Positions 9,587 through 19,300 of a stretch of DNA of 64,000 bases are shown one piece after another. The notes beneath the pieces were generated by a model. The model was not told the DNA's origin. It made no database searches and worked only from the letters and a program-made list of their open reading frames with translations. Position numbers and translations under genes: made by a program. Location of the stretch: NCBI GenBank assembly GCA_027923965.1, contig AP026969.1, forward strand, positions 2,294,001 to 2,358,000, given 5' to 3'. The stretch comes from Comamonadaceae bacterium OS-1 (GTDB lineage Bacteria > Pseudomonadota > Gammaproteobacteria > Burkholderiales > Burkholderiaceae_C). The stretch's first letter is position 1. The number at the start of each line of letters is the position of its first letter.

Positions 9587-12500
9587 TCAAAGGTAGTCGG
9601 CATGCAGGGCCGGGCTGCCACCACCTGCCAAGTGCCAGGGCTCTTCTTTGCGCTTGGGGGGAATGGCCGACTTCAAGATGGCATCTTCGGCTTGTGCCGA
9701 GTACAACTGCATGGTTTCACCCCGGTCATTGGTCATGCCTGCCACGGTCTTGCCAGAGGCTAGCTGCAGGCTGTAAGGGTGGTTGGACAGCACCGCGCCA
9801 TCTTTCTCATTCTGCAAAATGTATTGAACCTGGTATGGGCCTTGGGGGTTGGAAATCACCACCGGCATGGTCTTTGGCCCCACCAAGGCCAGACTAGCCG
9901 AATGCACGGTGTGCGCCCCGCTGGTGCCCGAGGTGATGCCGCCCGCGCTCCACTCGGTGTAGCTGCCACCGCCGTTGATGACGATGCGCTCCTTGGCCGT
10001 CAAGTTGATGCTGTTGGCGGTGTGGCTGATCTCCAGCTTGGCCAGCAGGTGCACGCTGGTCTTGAGCGCCTGGATCTCGATGTCTTGGTTGGCGCTGACC
10101 AGCTTGATGCCCAGCTTGTACGCAAACAGCTTGATACCGCCCTTGACGCTGGCCAGCAGGCTCTTGCCCGCACTGATGCTGGTGTGCCCACCGCTGGTGA
10201 TGGCGTGGTGCTCGCCGCTGTGCTGGTGGGTGCTGGCGCTGGTGGTGCTTTCAATGCCTGCCGGGCTGGCCAGTACCAGGTGCGGGGCGCTGAATTCGGG
10301 GAAGCTGGCGGGTTGGGATGCGCTGGCGTCCTTGCCGGTGCCGGTGCCGGTGCTGGCGCTGGCGTTGGCACCGGTGCTGGTGCTGGTGGTACCGGCGATC
10401 TCCTGGTTTTGCGCTTGCAGGGCTTGGGCGACCGGGGTTTGGTCGTCTCCGTCTTGCGCCTGGTGTTGCTGCGCCAGGTCAGCCAGGCTGGCGTGCTGGG
10501 CCTGGCCTTGGTCCAGGCGTTGCACGGTCTCGCCCATGTCGGTGGTGTGGGCCTGGGCCCCGGGGCGGCCTTGGGTGCTCAGCAGCAGGCCGTCTTGGGC
10601 GCGCAGGCTGCCGTGGCGGTCGCTGCGCAGCTCAAAGCCTTCTCCGCGCGGGTCTTTGCGTCCTTGGTGGTCTTCGATGCGGCGGATGTAGCCCAGGCTC
10701 AAGCTGCTGTGGGCGTGGTCGCTTTTGAGTTGGACCTGGATTTGCCCGGCGGTGTCGTCCAGCGCCAGGTGGTTGCTGCGCCCGCCTGCGCTGTTGCCGG
10801 CTGCGGGTTTGAGTTCGCGGCTGCGCAGGCCGGTGAGGGCTTGTTGGTCGGGGAGTTGCCAGTTGGGGTGGTTGTCTTGGTTGCGGACTTGGCCGGTGCA
10901 CAGGGGTTGGTCGATGTCGCCGCCCAGGAAGCCGATGAGGACTTCTTGGCCGATGCGCGGGATGTGCTGGAGGCCCAGTTGGTTGCCCGCCCAGCCGCTG
11001 GCGACCCGCACCCAGCAGGAGCTGGTGTGGTTGCGCGGGCCGTAGCGGTCCCAGGGGAATTGGATTTTGATGCGGCCCAGGTGGTCGGTGTAGATGTTGC
11101 TGGCGGCGGTGTCGTCGCTGGGGCCGCAGACCACGGCGGTTTCCAGGCCGGGGATGGGGGGTTTGGCTTGGGTGGCGTCTGGGCGCAGGATTTCGGTGCT
11201 GGGTTGGGCCTGGAAGTGGACTTCGACTTGCCAGGCGGCGCTGTGGTGGGCGGCGTCGCTGTAGCTGGCCAGGGGGGTGGGCTGGTTGGTGCTGGCCGGG
11301 CTGTTGGCATTGCGGCGGCTGGTCTCGCCGCTGATTTCTATGCGCAGTTGGGTGCCCAGGACGAGGTATTCGGTGTTGGCCTGGGTTTGCGGGTGTTCTT
11401 GCAGGGTGAAGGTGGTGCCGGGGGTGATGCCGCGTACGTGGCCGCTGCCGTGGGCCCGCAGGCTGTGTTGGTGCAGGGCTTGGGCGCGCAGGCGGGCCAG
11501 GTGTTGGCCTTGGGCTTCGGTGTGGTGGGCGGCTTTGTCGGCGCCAGCGTTGGGCTGGCTGTAGTCGGTGCTGGCCAGGCCGTGCTGGGCTTGGGTGCTG
11601 CGCCAGAGGTAGATTTCTGCGGCGCTGGGGGGGGCGCTGTTGTTGCTGTTGCTGTTGCTGTTGCTGTTGTTGTTGTTGTTGTTGTTGTTGCTGTTGCTGG
11701 CGTTGTTGCTGGTGTTGCCGGGAGTGGTTTCGCCGCTGTCGAGCCGGGCTTTGGGGCGGGTGTAGTCGTATTCGCGGCTGGCGTAGCGCTGGCTGGTCAG
11801 GCGTTGGGTGATGGCAAAGGCGTGGATGTATTCGCGGTCGATTTTGTGGCCCGGCGGGTAGTAGGGGATGTGGCGGTAGGCGCTGTCGTCGTCTTCGGGT
11901 TGGGCGCTTTGGTAGGCGCCGTTGTAGTCGCTCCAGACGAGGCGGTGTACGCCTGCGCTGTGTTCAAAGTGGTAGTTGATGCCCCACTCTTGCATGAGGC
12001 GGGTGATGAAGGCGAAGTCGCTTTCGTTGTATTGCACGCTGTAGTCGCGTACCGGGTAGTCTTCAATGAGGCGTTTGTCGCTGGCAAAGGGGTAGTCGGC
12101 GAGGATGGCTTCGATGGTTTGGATGGGGGTTTGGTCTTGGAAGACTTTGCAGTCGCTGTTGAGCGTGGCCAGGTGCAGCCAGGGGCGCAGGGTGATTTGG
12201 TAGTGGGCGTGGCGTTCGGTCTCTGCCAGGAAGGCGAAGTGGGTGATGAGGCCGCTGATTTCCCGGGTGCCCGCGCCCAGGTTGGCCAGGCCTGCGTTGC
12301 CTTGCGCTCCGGGAGCGGTGTCGGGTAGGTAGCTGCCGTAGCCTTCGAGTTCGATGGTGCAGGTGAGTTCGCGGCCGATGAAGTCTGCGGCTTGCAGGTT
12401 GCTGGCGTCATTGCCCATGAAGGCGATGGCTTCGGTGGTTTGCACCAGCAGGCGGTATTCAAACAGTTGGTTGACGCCCTCTTCTCCTTGCAGCTTGAGC

Positions 12501-12604
12501 GGCACCAGTACCGGCTGGCCGCGTACCTGCGCGATCGCCGCGCTGCGCAGCGTCAGGCCTCGGCTGACCGCGGGCAGGAATGGGATGGTGGAAGTGGAGG
12601 ACAT
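9587..12604 (-). CDS. vgrG: T6SS spike protein VgrG1 (TssI)
   Basis: Trimeric spike tip, 1,005 residues from the ATG at 12604. The gp27-like part opens with RGQPVLVPLKLQGEEGVNQL and contains RDYSVQYNESDFAFITRLMQ and GINYHFEH. A low-complexity Asn/Ser linker (around residues 300-325) precedes the hinge GRIKIQFPWDRYG. Then comes the gp5-like OB domain (WVRVASGWAGNQLGLQHIPR, GQEVLIGFLGGD), and the DUF2345 beta-helix region (ITSGGHTSISAGKSLLASV). The last ~85 residues (after VGPKTMP) are specific to this copy and probably recruit the VRR-NUC effector encoded next. The rest is almost identical to vgrG2. It follows tssE and precedes the effector genes. Confidence 0.95.
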   Translation of the reverse strand: MSSTSTIPFLPAVSRGLTLRSAAIAQVRGQPVLVPLKLQGEEGVNQLFEYRLLVQTTEAIAFMGNDASNLQAADFIGRELTCTIELEGYGSYLPDTAPGAQGNAGLANLGAGTREISGLITHFAFLAETERHAHYQITLRPWLHLATLNSDCKVFQDQTPIQTIEAILADYPFASDKRLIEDYPVRDYSVQYNESDFAFITRLMQEWGINYHFEHSAGVHRLVWSDYNGAYQSAQPEDDDSAYRHIPYYPPGHKIDREYIHAFAITQRLTSQRYASREYDYTRPKARLDSGETTPGNTSNNASNSNNNNNNNNSNSNSNSNNSAPPSAAEIYLWRSTQAQHGLASTDYSQPNAGADKAAHHTEAQGQHLARLRAQALHQHSLRAHGSGHVRGITPGTTFTLQEHPQTQANTEYLVLGTQLRIEISGETSRRNANSPASTNQPTPLASYSDAAHHSAAWQVEVHFQAQPSTEILRPDATQAKPPIPGLETAVVCGPSDDTAASNIYTDHLGRIKIQFPWDRYGPRNHTSSCWVRVASGWAGNQLGLQHIPRIGQEVLIGFLGGDIDQPLCTGQVRNQDNHPNWQLPDQQALTGLRSRELKPAAGNSAGGRSNHLALDDTAGQIQVQLKSDHAHSSLSLGYIRRIEDHQGRKDPRGEGFELRSDRHGSLRAQDGLLLSTQGRPGAQAHTTDMGETVQRLDQGQAQHASLADLAQQHQAQDGDDQTPVAQALQAQNQEIAGTTSTSTGANASASTGTGTGKDASASQPASFPEFSAPHLVLASPAGIESTTSASTHQHSGEHHAITSGGHTSISAGKSLLASVKGGIKLFAYKLGIKLVSANQDIEIQALKTSVHLLAKLEISHTANSINLTAKERIVINGGGSYTEWSAGGITSGTSGAHTVHSASLALVGPKTMPVVISNPQGPYQVQYILQNEKDGAVLSNHPYSLQLASGKTVAGMTNDRGETMQLYSAQAEDAILKSAIPPKRKEEPWHLAGGGSPALHADYL
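9897..12560 (-). repeat. Long direct repeat, vgrG1 copy
   Basis: About 2.66 kb matching 28202-30865 at a constant offset of 18,305 bases, so without net insertions. The inner ~2.2 kb appears identical; the few differences seen lie near the edges. Similarity ends where the C-terminal extension begins (9886 and below) and just inside the N-terminus. Confidence 0.9.
11637..11697 (-). repeat. Trinucleotide tract coding Asn/Ser linker in vgrG1
   Basis: A run of GTT/GCT units on the plus strand (AAC/AGC codons on the minus strand) that encodes an Asn/Ser linker of about 20 residues in VgrG1. The same tract is at 29942-30002 in vgrG2. Such a tract can change length by replication slippage without breaking the frame. 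Confidence 0.8.
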
Positions 12605-12622
12605 AGGAATATGGCTCTGCAA

Positions 12623-13315
12623 TTAATCGCTGGAATGGACCAGCTCGATCCGGTTTGTCTCTAGATCCACCGAGCTTTGCACGGTGAATTCCATCGGGTA
12701 GGGTTGCATCTGGATCTGACCGGCAATTTGAAAGGTCAGAACGTTGTAGTGGGCACTGGCCTGGGCTTTAAGCAAGGCAGTGACCACCAGCGTTTGGGGA
12801 ACCAGGCGGGGCTCAAAGACGTTGATGGCGTGGCGGATCATCTTTTCGATGTCGCGCCACTTTTTCTCGGACAGGTAGCCACCGGCCAGCGCGGGCACGC
12901 CGAAGTTGATGGTCGAGTTGGCCGCCTTGGGGAATTTCAAAGCGTCAATCAAATCGCTTTGGTCGGTGGTGTTGAGCAAATAGGCCAGGTCGCGCTGGAT
13001 GATTTGGCGCATCTTGTGGCGGCTGCTGGTGTAGGCATCCGGCGGCTCAGACTTTTCTTGCGGTGCGTCGTCGCACAAACGATCAAACAGGGTGGGCAGG
13101 TAATGGCGCTCCACCCGGCGGCCCGAGGCTCCCCGGGTGGACGGCAGCGACACCGTGCCTGGGTGCAACGTGCCTGCGGCGAGTGAGCGCATGGCGGGCG
13201 GCGAGGTGTCGACCATCCGTTCATTACCGTTGTCGGCAGGCGCTATGGCTGTAATGTCAATGGCATCGGTGCCACCAGCGTGCGGCGGGTGCCCGTTGGA
13301 TACGGGTGTGCTCAT
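12623..13315 (-). CDS. tssE: T6SS baseplate protein TssE (gp25-like)
   Basis: Baseplate component of 230 residues, homologous to phage gp25 lysozyme-like wedge protein. The gp25 fold occupies residues ~100-230: MRQIIQRDLAYLLNTTDQ, FPKAANSTINFGVPALAG, WRDIEKMIRHAINVFEPRL, then the closing beta strands PMEFTVQSSVDLETNRIEL. The first ~60 residues are a disordered-looking leader (HPPHAGGTDAIDITAIA...), longer than in many TssE proteins. Its ATG overlaps the tagJ stop (ATGA at 13312-13315), indicating translational coupling. Confidence 0.94.
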   Translation of the reverse strand: MSTPVSNGHPPHAGGTDAIDITAIAPADNGNERMVDTSPPAMRSLAAGTLHPGTVSLPSTRGASGRRVERHYLPTLFDRLCDDAPQEKSEPPDAYTSSRHKMRQIIQRDLAYLLNTTDQSDLIDALKFPKAANSTINFGVPALAGGYLSEKKWRDIEKMIRHAINVFEPRLVPQTLVVTALLKAQASAHYNVLTFQIAGQIQMQPYPMEFTVQSSVDLETNRIELVHSSD

Positions 13316-14301
13316 GGTCGGCTTTCCGGTGTTGGGAGTTCGGGTTCGGCACGGTGCAGCTCGCGCAGGTCGAGCAAGGGGAAGTCCACGCCGTCGCCCA
13401 TCAGGGTCTTTTGGCCCAAGGCGAATACGCCGGTTTCACCCACGTCTTGCCAGTGGGTGAGGTGTGCGAGTACCAGGGCATCACGCTGCTGGCTGCCCAC
13501 TTCGGCCGCCACCCGCTCGGTGCCGCTGTAGCGCGTCGGAATAAACCCATGTATGGCCTTGCTGCCCGCTTGGGTACTGCGTAGCGTCAAGGTCGCGGGC
13601 AGCCATACCAGATCCAGCAAACGCGTTGGGCGCTCGATGTGCACGCTGGCAATATCTGCAAAGGCCACCCAACGGTAGCCGCCCGCCACGATGAATTCAC
13701 ACACCGGCCCCAGGCGCGTGTCACTGTCAGCGATCCAGCTGACACGTTGCTCGGCCCATCCGCCCTCTTCTACTGGCGCGTTGGCCCGTGGGTTGGCGGC
13801 TTGCACGTTGTTTTGCAGCACGCAACGCATAGCGTGGGTGGGCGCCGCGTCCAACGCGGCGCGCCGCAGCGGGTCGGCTTGCTGGTGCTGCCCTTTAGCA
13901 TTGAAAGCAATGGCACGCGCCAGGTCTTCCATCCACTGCGGCCGGTCCACTACCGGAACGGGCAGCAGTTGACCAGAAAAAACGGAAGCTCGCTGGTGTT
14001 CAGCACGCACCAGGCTACGCAGCAGTTGCGCTTGGGTCTGCGCGGTAGGGCCCGTCTCTGGTGCCAGCTTGGCGCTGGCCTGGAGTTGCTTCAGGGCGCG
14101 CTCCCAGTGGCCTAGCAAGCACAGCATCTCGATCAAGGCCCAGCGCGGAGCGAGGCTGGTGGGCTGTTTGCGGACATCCGCCTCCAGGCTAGAGAGCGCT
14201 TCTTGCAGGTTGTTGCCTGGATTGAGTTGGCTGAGCGTCAGGTGCCGGATCTCGGACGGTGGAAGCGCCTTGGGCTCGGTATGGGTGGTGATTTCAGTCA
14301 T
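13312..14301 (-). CDS. tagJ: T6SS accessory protein TagJ (ImpE)
   Basis: ImpE/TagJ of 329 residues. This family binds the sheath protein TssB and helps ClpV (TssH) handle contracted sheath; it is found in the T6SS subgroup with this gene order. Residues ~20-110 are TPR-like helices (LEADVRKQPTSLAPRWALIEMLCLLGHW shows the pattern over 13 and 15 residue blocks). The C-terminal ImpE domain carries RVSWIADSDTRLGPVCEFI and GYRWVAFADIASVHIERP. It ends four bases into tssE and begins three bases after the FHA gene stop. Confidence 0.92.
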   Translation of the reverse strand: MTEITTHTEPKALPPSEIRHLTLSQLNPGNNLQEALSSLEADVRKQPTSLAPRWALIEMLCLLGHWERALKQLQASAKLAPETGPTAQTQAQLLRSLVRAEHQRASVFSGQLLPVPVVDRPQWMEDLARAIAFNAKGQHQQADPLRRAALDAAPTHAMRCVLQNNVQAANPRANAPVEEGGWAEQRVSWIADSDTRLGPVCEFIVAGGYRWVAFADIASVHIERPTRLLDLVWLPATLTLRSTQAGSKAIHGFIPTRYSGTERVAAEVGSQQRDALVLAHLTHWQDVGETGVFALGQKTLMGDGVDFPLLDLRELHRAEPELPTPESRP

Positions 14302-14304
14302 GCA

Positions 14305-15552
14305 TCAAGTTTTCGGTGCGTCTAAAAAGCGGGTGATGTCGTCGAAGCTTCCCTCGGCAGCTGCTGCCTGACGGGGCGCGGTAGACGGCCCTGGCATGGC
14401 GCTGTCGAGCGACAAACTGTGGTGCTCACGGCGGGTCAAGCCCGGCAGATCCACCGCCACAGGGGGCAGCAACGTTTGCAAAATATCCAGCGTGCCGGGT
14501 CTCGGCGGTTGCAAATGCGCGGGCGCAAACAGATGCATCACGCTGTCAAAGGACTCGGGGCTCAAAATGTTGCTGTCGCCCACGCGGTCCAGACCGGCCA
14601 GCACGTCGTCAATGCTTTCGGATTGCCCGAGCAGGTCGTCAAAATGGACCTGCTGTCCGGCGCTTTGTTTCAAATGCTGCCAGGCATCGGTGTTGGCTAC
14701 TGCCGCTGCACGCGCCACGTCTTGCCATAGGTCCGATGTATCGGAAGCAGCAGGATCGACCAGGCGCTTAAGGTACTCTGCGTGCAGTATCTGCAAAGGA
14801 TCATTGCTATCTTTTTTGGGATCTGGTGCATTTGGGAGCGGCAGACCACGTTGCGCGTCGGTGTCTGGATTCTTGCGACTGGGTTGTGCGCTCGTCTCAG
14901 GTGGTCGCGACACTGGTTGTTCCGCCACCATGGCCTTGTCCGATGCCGTAGCGCCGGCCTCTGAAGGCGCTGCGGCGATCAAATCGTCGAAAGCATCGCT
15001 TTTGTGACCGCCATGCAAGCCAGGCGAGAGTGCGTCTCGCAGCACCGGTACGCCCGTGCCGTGTGCCAGGTCTGTCAGATCAAACGGAGTGCTGGCACCC
15101 GGCAGCTCCGGTGGCGGTGGCGCCAGTGGCATAGTGGACGCAGACACCCCGGACCCATTGGCGGAGTCGGCCGGTTGCGCCAATTGAGCGCTGGTCTCGC
15201 GCAGACCTGGCTCGCCCCTCAAATTGACCATGAAACGCGACAACCCCAGCTCAATCACGTCGCCGTGGTCCAGGCGCTGTAGCTGTCCAAGCCCCAGAGG
15301 AATACCATTGATGGCGCACAGCACCTCGGTGTGGTTGGTAACAATCCACCACGTGGGGTGATCCGGATCTCCTGCGCATTGCAGGCTGCAATGCATGGCT
15401 TGCTGGAGCAGCGCGTCGTCCACGCCACTGAAGACCAACATCACAGACGTAAATTCCACACGCTCCATGTACATGGGCCAGGTCCACACCACGTCCAGGT
15501 CTTGCCCACGGTGCTGCAGCATCCGAAGTTGGAACATCGCATTCGGTGTCAT
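14305..15552 (-). CDS. tagH: T6SS FHA-domain accessory protein (TagH-like)
   Basis: 415-residue protein with an FHA-like fold at residues ~15-110 (VVWTWPMYMERVEF; WWIVTNHTEVLCAING; LQRLDHGDVIELGLSRFMV). The typical GR...SRxHA phosphothreonine pocket is not obvious, so it may be a diverged FHA. A Pro/Ser/Ala-rich linker follows, then helical segments around residues 255-350 (EYLKRLVDPAASDTSDLWQD). FHA proteins in T6SS loci act in post-translational triggering or as assembly scaffolds. The ATG at 15552 is preferred because it forms an ATGA overlap with tagF and has GGGGAG upstream; a GTG lies five codons earlier. Confidence 0.8.
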   Translation of the reverse strand: MTPNAMFQLRMLQHRGQDLDVVWTWPMYMERVEFTSVMLVFSGVDDALLQQAMHCSLQCAGDPDHPTWWIVTNHTEVLCAINGIPLGLGQLQRLDHGDVIELGLSRFMVNLRGEPGLRETSAQLAQPADSANGSGVSASTMPLAPPPPELPGASTPFDLTDLAHGTGVPVLRDALSPGLHGGHKSDAFDDLIAAAPSEAGATASDKAMVAEQPVSRPPETSAQPSRKNPDTDAQRGLPLPNAPDPKKDSNDPLQILHAEYLKRLVDPAASDTSDLWQDVARAAAVANTDAWQHLKQSAGQQVHFDDLLGQSESIDDVLAGLDRVGDSNILSPESFDSVMHLFAPAHLQPPRPGTLDILQTLLPPVAVDLPGLTRREHHSLSLDSAMPGPSTAPRQAAAAEGSFDDITRFLDAPKT

Positions 15553-16379
15553 GGACGCACTCCCCACAGCTTCAAAAGACTCTCACTGGCATTGATATAG
15601 CCACCCCGCATGTCCTGCTGCCAAAACGCGGGTACGGGTTGCTCGGCACGCAAAAGCCTGGCTGGCCAGTTCACCCAGGGGAGATGTTGCACACCATGGA
15701 GCTGGCGCGCGGTATCCAGCTCTTCTGCCGCACAGTAGCCGTCGAGCCAGCGTCGCTGGGCCGCGCTAGCGACGGCCATCGGCGGCCCTCCCCACAATTG
15801 CGGCCACCCCGGCTGGTACAAATCCCATAGCCCGTCCACGGCATGCACCAAATCGCTCCAATCCTTGTCGCTGGCATGCAAACGTGCCCCCAGTCGGGAC
15901 AATCCATACAACAAGTCTTGCCCGGATGAGGCTCGCTGACCCGCTGGCGTAGCCCACATTTTGGACATCCACCGGCTGCTCACTTGCTGGTACATGATGA
16001 GCGGGCACGAACGCCCCACCTGGTCTTCGGACGCAACGATCACACCTTGCACATAGTGCGTGGCGGCAAACGGCAAGGTGCCGGGCAACATCACAAAGGC
16101 CACGGGCACTGCCCCCAGGTCTACTGTGTCTTGGCGTGGCTCCAGTGAAATCCAGCCTGCGGCGCTCGGGGCCCGCTTGCGCGATGCACGCGGCTTTGGC
16201 AGGCTGATCGCCTCGGGGCGCAAATGCCAGACTTGGCGCACCCACTGCTGCCACGCCTGGGCTTGTGCAGGCGTTACACGGTGGCGCACGTAGTCACCAT
16301 GGCTGGGCAACTTACCCCAGACGGAGGGCGGGTGTGCCAACCAGCGTTGCGCCAATGGCTGAAGCAGTTTGTCAAACAT
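15549..16379 (-). CDS. tagF: T6SS regulatory protein TagF (ImpM)
   Basis: TagF-like protein of 276 residues, a post-translational repressor of T6SS assembly in other bacteria. Start MFDKLLQPLAQRWL at 16379 after GAGAG; an earlier TTG would overlap the tssM end. The TagF signature is clear: WGKLPSHGDYVRHRV near residue 25, GVIVASEDQVGRSCPLIMYQ around residue 130, and a DLYQPGWPQLWGGPP block later. It lies 11 bases after tssM and overlaps the FHA gene by four bases, so the regulators form one unit. Confidence 0.93.
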   Translation of the reverse strand: MFDKLLQPLAQRWLAHPPSVWGKLPSHGDYVRHRVTPAQAQAWQQWVRQVWHLRPEAISLPKPRASRKRAPSAAGWISLEPRQDTVDLGAVPVAFVMLPGTLPFAATHYVQGVIVASEDQVGRSCPLIMYQQVSSRWMSKMWATPAGQRASSGQDLLYGLSRLGARLHASDKDWSDLVHAVDGLWDLYQPGWPQLWGGPPMAVASAAQRRWLDGYCAAEELDTARQLHGVQHLPWVNWPARLLRAEQPVPAFWQQDMRGGYINASESLLKLWGVRP

Positions 16380-16390
16380 AGACGGCACTC

Positions 16391-19300
16391 TCAACCGATT
16401 CGGCCTGGGCAACTGAAGTTTTTCAACAAATTGCTGGCCAGCGGATTGGTGCCGCTGCTGGACACCTCAATCACGGCGCGGCGGTTGTCAAACTGGAACT
16501 CCACCGCAACCTTGCCTGCGTTTGCGCTGGTGGTGATTTTCCCGCGCTCCATCAGCCGCATCAGCGCCCAGGGGCCACGTGCAGCAATGGTGGAGGTGTC
16601 GGTCTTGATACGGGGCTGGGCCGTGAATTCGGCCATGGTTCCGCCACGCGGACCCGGCCATTGCACAGCCAGGGCTTGCACCGGACCATGGGCGTACCGC
16701 TGGGCCTGGCCGTCCATATCCAGCAGCAATTCGGTAATCGTGGAGTCCAATGACTGCACGCTCAGATCCAGTTTCCACGCCATGCGTTTGGCACCGGGCT
16801 CGCGGAAAAACGCTTCGCGGATTTGTGCCATCTGGGCGTAAGCCTCGGGGTTAGGCCCGCTCTTGACCAGCAGCTTGAGCAACTCACCCGTCAAGGTGGG
16901 TCCATTGGCTGCAGCGGCTGGGGCCTGGCCGCTTGCCATGGCTTCGGTACCCACCAGCGCACTGGCGGTAGCGGGGTCTTTGTAGTGCCATGGGCGGCTG
17001 CTGGTGTCCACCAGGGGCACCAGGTATTTGTTGAAGTACTCGTCTGCCGGGCCTCCGGCACCAAACAAGCCGTTGAAGTCTTCGATTGCGACCTCTTGCG
17101 AACTTTGTGCAAACGGATAGCGCCCGGCAATGTTGCGACGGCAGGGTTCACCGACCAGCAGCGCCTGCATGCCTACCAAGCGGTCCATTTGCGCCTGAGC
17201 TTGCACCCGCAAAATGCTGGCAGCACCTTGGGTGACCTTGTCGGTCCCGCTGGCCCCCATGCCCAGCAGCACTTCACGAAACGGTGCAGGCAGTTTCCCG
17301 GCTTCAATCTTGATTTTGGTGGAGGTGTCCACGCCAGCCGGAGGCAAGCTGCCAGAGCTGATGGCGGTATCGGCCACCACCAACACGGTGTAGTACTCGT
17401 TGAGCAAATTGACGATGCCATCCAGGGCCGGTTTGCCACCGGGTGTAGCCGCGCCGTCACTTTGCCCGGTCACTACCTCACGCAGAGCCCCAAAGCGCTC
17501 GTCGACATACTGGCGCTCGGCCACCTGCTCGGGGCGCAGGCCCAGGCCTTTGCTGACCTTGGCCGACTGCTGATCCACTTTTTCTGTGGCTTTTTCGAAG
17601 AGAGATTTCTCTTCCTCGCTGCGGGTTTGCAGCGGGCGTGACAAGGTGGTTTCACGCGCCGCCATGCGACCCAGACGCACCAGCGGAGAGTCGGGTGCCG
17701 CAAACTGGCGCAACACATTCAAGTCGAAGGCCAGCGAGCCGCCGCCTTCGGTTTTAACGGTCCGAATGTCGTCCAAAAACTCGCTCCACTTGCGGGCATA
17801 TTCATTCAGGTACTGGCGGCGGACATCGTCAACCAACACCGCAGCATCTGCCGCACTCGCAGGCTTGTCGACCGCGTCGTCCAGTCGCCCCATGACCCAG
17901 GCGTCGTCCAGGCGGGCGAGAGACACCATTTCGGGCAGCCGCTTGGCAAACAGGTCGTGGTACCCGTCATAGGTAAAAAGGCCATTCACACCTTGCTCCA
18001 GCGTGCGCCCCGAGGCCCGGCTGAACAAGGTTCCGGCTTGCGGCCCCAGGGCCCGCACAAGGGTGAAGTCCTGGGGCGCATCGGGCGACAGTGCGGCCTT
18101 GGCCCGCTCATACAGCCGTTCACTGCTGGGGCTGGTGCCCAGGTAGTCGCGCACCGCCCGCACCAGCGCTTCATCACGCCCCGTGGCCGATTGCACCACC
18201 CGCTTGCCAGAAAACATCGCCTGCAGGTGCGAACCCATGACCGAACTGTTGGCAAACGATGCCGCCAGGCTCGGCCCACCAGCAGCCGTAGCGCTTGCGC
18301 CAGCTTTGGACACCCCCTCCTTCGCTGCGCCGTCTTGCCAGTCCTTCATGACCCAGGCCCGGACCTCTTCGGCCGAAGTAGGCGTGTTGGCGAAATGCTT
18401 GGCATCGTGTAGCAGCAAATAGACGTGCAGCGCGTCATACGCGGCTTTGGGGTCTTGGCTCTTGACGGCCTGGCGCATCACGGCTTCCATGCGCTGCGTC
18501 AGCACCGGCAGAATCAAGCGGTCTTGCAGGTTGGCGTAGGCCTGGTGCGCGGCGTCGGCCACCGGCGGCGCGCTGTACAAGCCATAGCGGTACGCACTGG
18601 ACGGGTCCCCCAGATCCAAGCCCGAATGGGTGGGCAAAGCCTGCGCCAAGCCCAGCGCTTGCACCATCAGGGGCACGTCCTGTTTGACCATCAGTTGTTT
18701 GAGTTCGCCGGTCAGTTGCTCGGTCTTGCTGCCCACATCCTTCAAATAGCCTTGGTTGTTGGTGTAGCTCAGCATCAAACCTGCTGAGAACCAAAAAAAC
18801 AAGCCGATCACCAAGGCATGCCCCAGCAAGCGTAGCAAGCGAAACCGCGCCTCCCAGCGCAAGTTAGGCTTGACCAAATGGGCTTCGGGGATCACCACCC
18901 GCCCCATTGCGTCACCCATGAAGTAGCTGCGCGTGCTGGAGGTCTGCTCCGGCATGGGCACAGCGGTACCTGAAGGGGCAGACGCCGTTTTGCTGCCGGT
19001 CAGCAGCGCGGCAAGACCCCGTGCCAGACGCGGCACCAATGCAAAATCATCTGCATTGACCACCACGTTGTCGTACTGCATGGCGCTGGTCAGGTACACG
19101 CCCCGAAGGGAATGTGTGAGCTGCGTGGTGTCGTAGCGAGAGTCCGAAAAAACGGCATCCAGCAAGGCCACCAAACGCGGTGCCAAGGCTTCCAGCTCAT
19201 GCGGCAGCACGTACAGCTTATGCCGACGGTCTTGCTCAAACTCTTCTTGCAGACGTGTCGCAACGCCCGCCGCAATGCGGTGTTGCAGCGCAGCCAACTC

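Noticed and set aside
11637..11697. CRISPR-like or regulatory repeat array
   Set aside because: It is a trinucleotide run within vgrG coding for an Asn/Ser linker; no spacers.
9779..12328. An 849-codon plus-strand open frame opposite vgrG1 (and the 768-codon one at 28327-30633)
   Set aside because: Composition is almost only Gly/Ala/Val with no domain, and it mirrors the codon pattern of the GC-rich vgrG on the other strand.
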